The notes beneath the pieces are model-generated. The model saw nothing but the letters and a program-made list of their open reading frames with translations, had not been told where the DNA came from and searched no databases. From DRYM01 sp964526225 (lineage in GTDB: Archaea > Thermoproteota > Thermoprotei_A > EX4484-217-1), in the NCBI GenBank assembly GCA_964526225.1, contig CAZGLL010000044.1, positions 1 to 6,392 of the forward strand: a stretch of 6,392 nt of DNA. The letters are read 5' to 3'. The position numbers and the translations under genes are program-made. This document shows, one piece after another, positions 5,024-6,392 of this stretch. How positions within the stretch are numbered: position 1 is the stretch's first letter; every line of letters begins with the position of its first letter.

Positions 5024-5843
5024 CTAAGAGTTTTCTAGTTCCTCAAGGAATTTAGGGGGTAGTCTCCAATCTAATGCTCCAATAATTTCCTTTAAATGTT
5101 CAATGTTCTCTGTTTTAACTATAGCTATGGTTCTAGGTCTAGATATTATATAGTTTAGAGCTACCTGAACTACTGTTTTACCTACTTTATCAGCTATTCT
5201 AGAAAGTTTCCTATGCCTAAAGATTCGGCCTCTTTCAAGTGGAGAATATGCTTGAATAGTTATTTTCTTTTCAATAGCGAACGGTAGTAGGTGTTTTTCG
5301 ATATCCTTATGCATGATACTGTAGTGTACTTGGTTCGCAACTATTTCGGCTTTTCTTGTAGAGGAAATTGCTTCTTTAAGTTCGTTAATTTCGAAATTGC
5401 TTACCCCAATGTACCTTGTTAATCCAAGGTTACAAAGCTTCTTCAAGATTCCTTACTTGCTCACTTATGGTTAGTGAGGGGTTTGGCCAATGTATAAGTA
5501 GAAGGTCTACTTCCGAAACACCTAATCTCCTCAGACATGCTTTAGTAGCTTTTAGAACAGCGTCTTTGGAAACAACATGTTCCGGTAGAAGCTTCGTTGT
5601 AATGAATACTTTGTCTCTACCAACACGTCTAATAACTTCACCTACTATTTCCTCGGCTTTCCCGTTATCGTACATTTCGGCAGTATCAATATTGTCTATC
5701 CCATGCTCTATAGCGTAAACGAATGTTTCCAAAGCACTACTGTAGTCTCTTATAGCCCAAGTGCCTAACCCTATTGCTGAAACATACTCTCCGGTTTTAC
5801 CTATCTTTTTCCTATCGCTTCCATCTATGGGGAATTTAACCAC
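5024..5843 (-). pseudogene. Aldo/keto reductase, split by a single-base frameshift
   Basis: An NAD(P)H-dependent carbonyl reductase of the aldo/keto reductase family, in two frames. The 5' part (5843-5430, 137 codons) begins at GTG with IGKTGEYVSAIGLGTWA. It carries the whole catalytic tetrad: Asp53 and Tyr58 (DTAEMYDNG), Lys84 (TTKLLPE) and His118 (LLIHWPNP). It stops in SEQVRNLEEAL. The 3' part (about 5446-5024) continues with LGLTRYIGVSNFE, NQVHYSIMHKD, IQAYSPLERGR and SRPRTIAIVKTENIEHLKEI, which build the rest of the barrel and the cofactor site. Dropping one base around 5432-5440 joins them as LEEAL-NLGLTRYIGVSNF, the normal family spacing, giving a protein of about 272 residues, the usual size. 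All other motifs are intact, so the lesion is recent, a sequencing error, or bypassed by +1 frameshifting. Separate translation of the second piece from TTG 5446 would yield only a half barrel. Confidence 0.82.
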
Positions 5844-5850
5844 AGCTTAT

Positions 5851-5856
5851 ATCCCC
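5851..5856 (-). promoter_or_regulatory. Reductase ribosome binding site
   Basis: GGGGAT on the minus strand, 7 nt before GTG 5843, supports that start. An A/T-rich box TAAATATAT (5858-5866) lies too close to the start to place transcription clearly, so the reductase promoter is not assigned. Confidence 0.45.
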
Positions 5857-5894
5857 AATATATTTAGTATCATTTTGTGAATACAATACGGTTT

Positions 5895-5911
5895 TACTGT
5901 GAGCAACAGTA
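5895..5911. repeat. Palindrome TACTGT-N5-ACAGTA
   Basis: A perfect 6-bp-arm inverted repeat with 5-bp spacer in the divergent region, just before the TATA box of the membrane-protein gene and about 50 bp before the reductase start. The half-sites differ from the TGTAAA pair further right, so it may bind a different regulator. Confidence 0.45.
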
Positions 5912-5918
5912 GCTTTAC

Positions 5919-5925
5919 TATAAAG
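5919..5925 (+). promoter_or_regulatory. TATA box of the DUF2178-like gene
   Basis: TATAAAG, itself within the palindrome CTTTA-cta-TAAAG (5913-5925). Initiation would fall near 5947, inside the first TGTAAA palindrome, giving a leader of about 39 nt with a clear ribosome site. Confidence 0.5.
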
Positions 5926-5933
5926 GCAACGAA

Positions 5934-5972
5934 TGTAAAGATTTATTTACAAGTTGTAAAGAATCCTTTACA
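5934..5972. promoter_or_regulatory. Double operator: two TGTAAA-N6-TTTACA sites 21 bp apart
   Basis: Site 1 is 5934-5951 (spacer GATTTA) and site 2 is 5955-5972 (spacer GAATCC). Both are 18 bp with perfect 6-bp arms, and site 2 extends to 7 bp (TGTAAAG/CTTTACA). They start 21 bp apart, two helical turns, so two dimers would bind on the same face of the DNA. They lie between the TATA box and the ribosome site and cover the expected transcription start, the position of a repressor site. The regulator is not in the window. Confidence 0.75.
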
Positions 5973-5974
5973 CA

Positions 5975-5980
5975 GGTGAT
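5975..5980 (+). promoter_or_regulatory. Ribosome binding site of the DUF2178-like gene
   Basis: GGTGAT lies 5 nt before GTG 5986 and supports that start. A second AGGTGA overlaps the GTG itself. Confidence 0.6.
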
Positions 5981-5985
5981 ATTAG

Positions 5986-6378
5986 GTGAACTATAGGAAG
6001 CTAAGGTTAGCACTAGTTGTAGCATGTGCTGCTATTGGTGGTGCTTCTTTAGCTTTAAATTTAGCGTACGTTTTCATAGCGGTATTCTTAGCAATGTTTA
6101 TTGCTGATAAGTATCTTATGAGGAAAGCTGTTGAGAAAGGGGAAATAGTTTATGATGAAAGAGACATTTACATAGAGAACATGGTTAATAACTATAGTTT
6201 CAAAGCATTCATAATGATTCTTTTAGCAATGTATATCATATGGCTTATTGACAGGTCTTTGAGCTTAAACGTAGTGTTCAATATACCGCTATTCCAGACG
6301 GCACCATGGTTTGCAATACTAATGATAATAGTTCACGCAATTATAAGGTCTATTATTAGGTGGAAGCATAGGGTTTAG
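5986..6378 (+). CDS. Four-TM membrane protein, DUF2178-like
   Basis: A 130-residue integral membrane protein without known function. Hydrophobic helices are at about 7-25 (RLALVVACAAIGGASLALN), 26-45 (LAYVFIAVFLAMFIADKYLM), 74-92 (AFIMILLAMYIIWLIDRSL) and 106-125 (APWFAILMIIVHAIIRSIIR). Between the two pairs is a charged loop, RKAVEKGEIVYDERDIYIEN (46-65). Its DERD core and the two-plus-two helix layout match the archaeal DUF2178 family of about this length. In many archaea such genes sit next to a small helix-turn-helix regulator, often the gene that follows. The start is a GTG with a strong ribosome site. The promoter carries two tandem operator palindromes, so expression is probably under tight repression. 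It is transcribed away from the reductase gene. The family assignment is from motif and topology only. Confidence 0.72.
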   Translation: MNYRKLRLALVVACAAIGGASLALNLAYVFIAVFLAMFIADKYLMRKAVEKGEIVYDERDIYIENMVNNYSFKAFIMILLAMYIIWLIDRSLSLNVVFNIPLFQTAPWFAILMIIVHAIIRSIIRWKHRV

Positions 6379-6381
6379 AAA

Positions 6382-6392
6382 ATGTTTGAGGA
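6382..6392 (+). CDS. Possible start of a following gene (cut by window edge)
   Basis: ATG TTT GAG lies 3 nt after the membrane-protein stop, then the window ends. The tight spacing suggests a second operon gene, and a regulator would be in keeping with this family's usual neighbourhood. Three codons cannot show what it is or that it is real. Confidence 0.25.

Noticed and set aside
5416..5718. Open frame of 100 codons on the plus strand opposite the reductase
   Set aside because: It is antisense to the catalytic half of the aldo/keto reductase and has no recognisable domain.
5934..5972. Repeat pair considered as a short CRISPR-like array
   Set aside because: The units are 18-bp palindromes with 3 bp between them, too short and too close for CRISPR. 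A promoter operator explains them better.

Overview
The window reads as a piece of an A/T-rich thermophilic archaeal chromosome, most likely a crenarchaeote (Thermoproteota). The evidence is a nurA-herA pair, archaeal TATA-type promoters (TTTAAA or TTTATAA), Shine-Dalgarno sites of the GGTGA type placed 5-8 nt before GTG/TTG starts, heavy AGA/AGG arginine use, and a secreted subtilase very close in motif order to Tk-subtilisin of Thermococcus. No species can be named from this alone.

Left part (1-1712): on the minus strand, nurA (starting at a TTG) is followed with no gap by herA, which runs off the left edge just after its Walker A motif. Together they encode the nuclease-translocase pair that resects DNA ends for homologous recombination. 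A 99-nt divergent promoter region separates nurA from a plus-strand endonuclease III-like iron-sulfur glycosylase (1713-2438), probably read from a leaderless transcript. In this glycosylase both positions that carry catalysis in classical endonuclease III appear changed (Lys to Glu153, Asp to Ser171).

Middle (2439-4428): a 536-nt non-coding stretch holds several inverted repeats, including a set that can fold in two mutually exclusive ways, an imperfect tandem repeat and two TATA-like boxes. It precedes a secreted, calcium-rich subtilisin-like protease. Its best start is the TTG at 2975, which gives a clean signal peptide, and not the longer reading from GTG 2882. A convergent intergenic region with T-rich terminator-like sequence follows.

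Right part (4429-6392): on the minus strand lie a small two-TM protein with a bacterial-PH-like domain and, upstream of it, an aldo/keto reductase gene broken by a single-base frameshift near its middle. Divergent from these, on the plus strand, is a four-TM DUF2178-like membrane protein. Its promoter region is packed with palindromes, most strikingly two copies of TGTAAA-N6-TTTACA spaced exactly 21 bp apart between the TATA box and the start codon, a convincing operator.

The genes fall into a DNA-repair group (nurA, herA, glycosylase) and a group of unrelated accessory functions (protease, PH protein, reductase, membrane protein). No CRISPR array, tRNA, rRNA or intact mobile element was seen.
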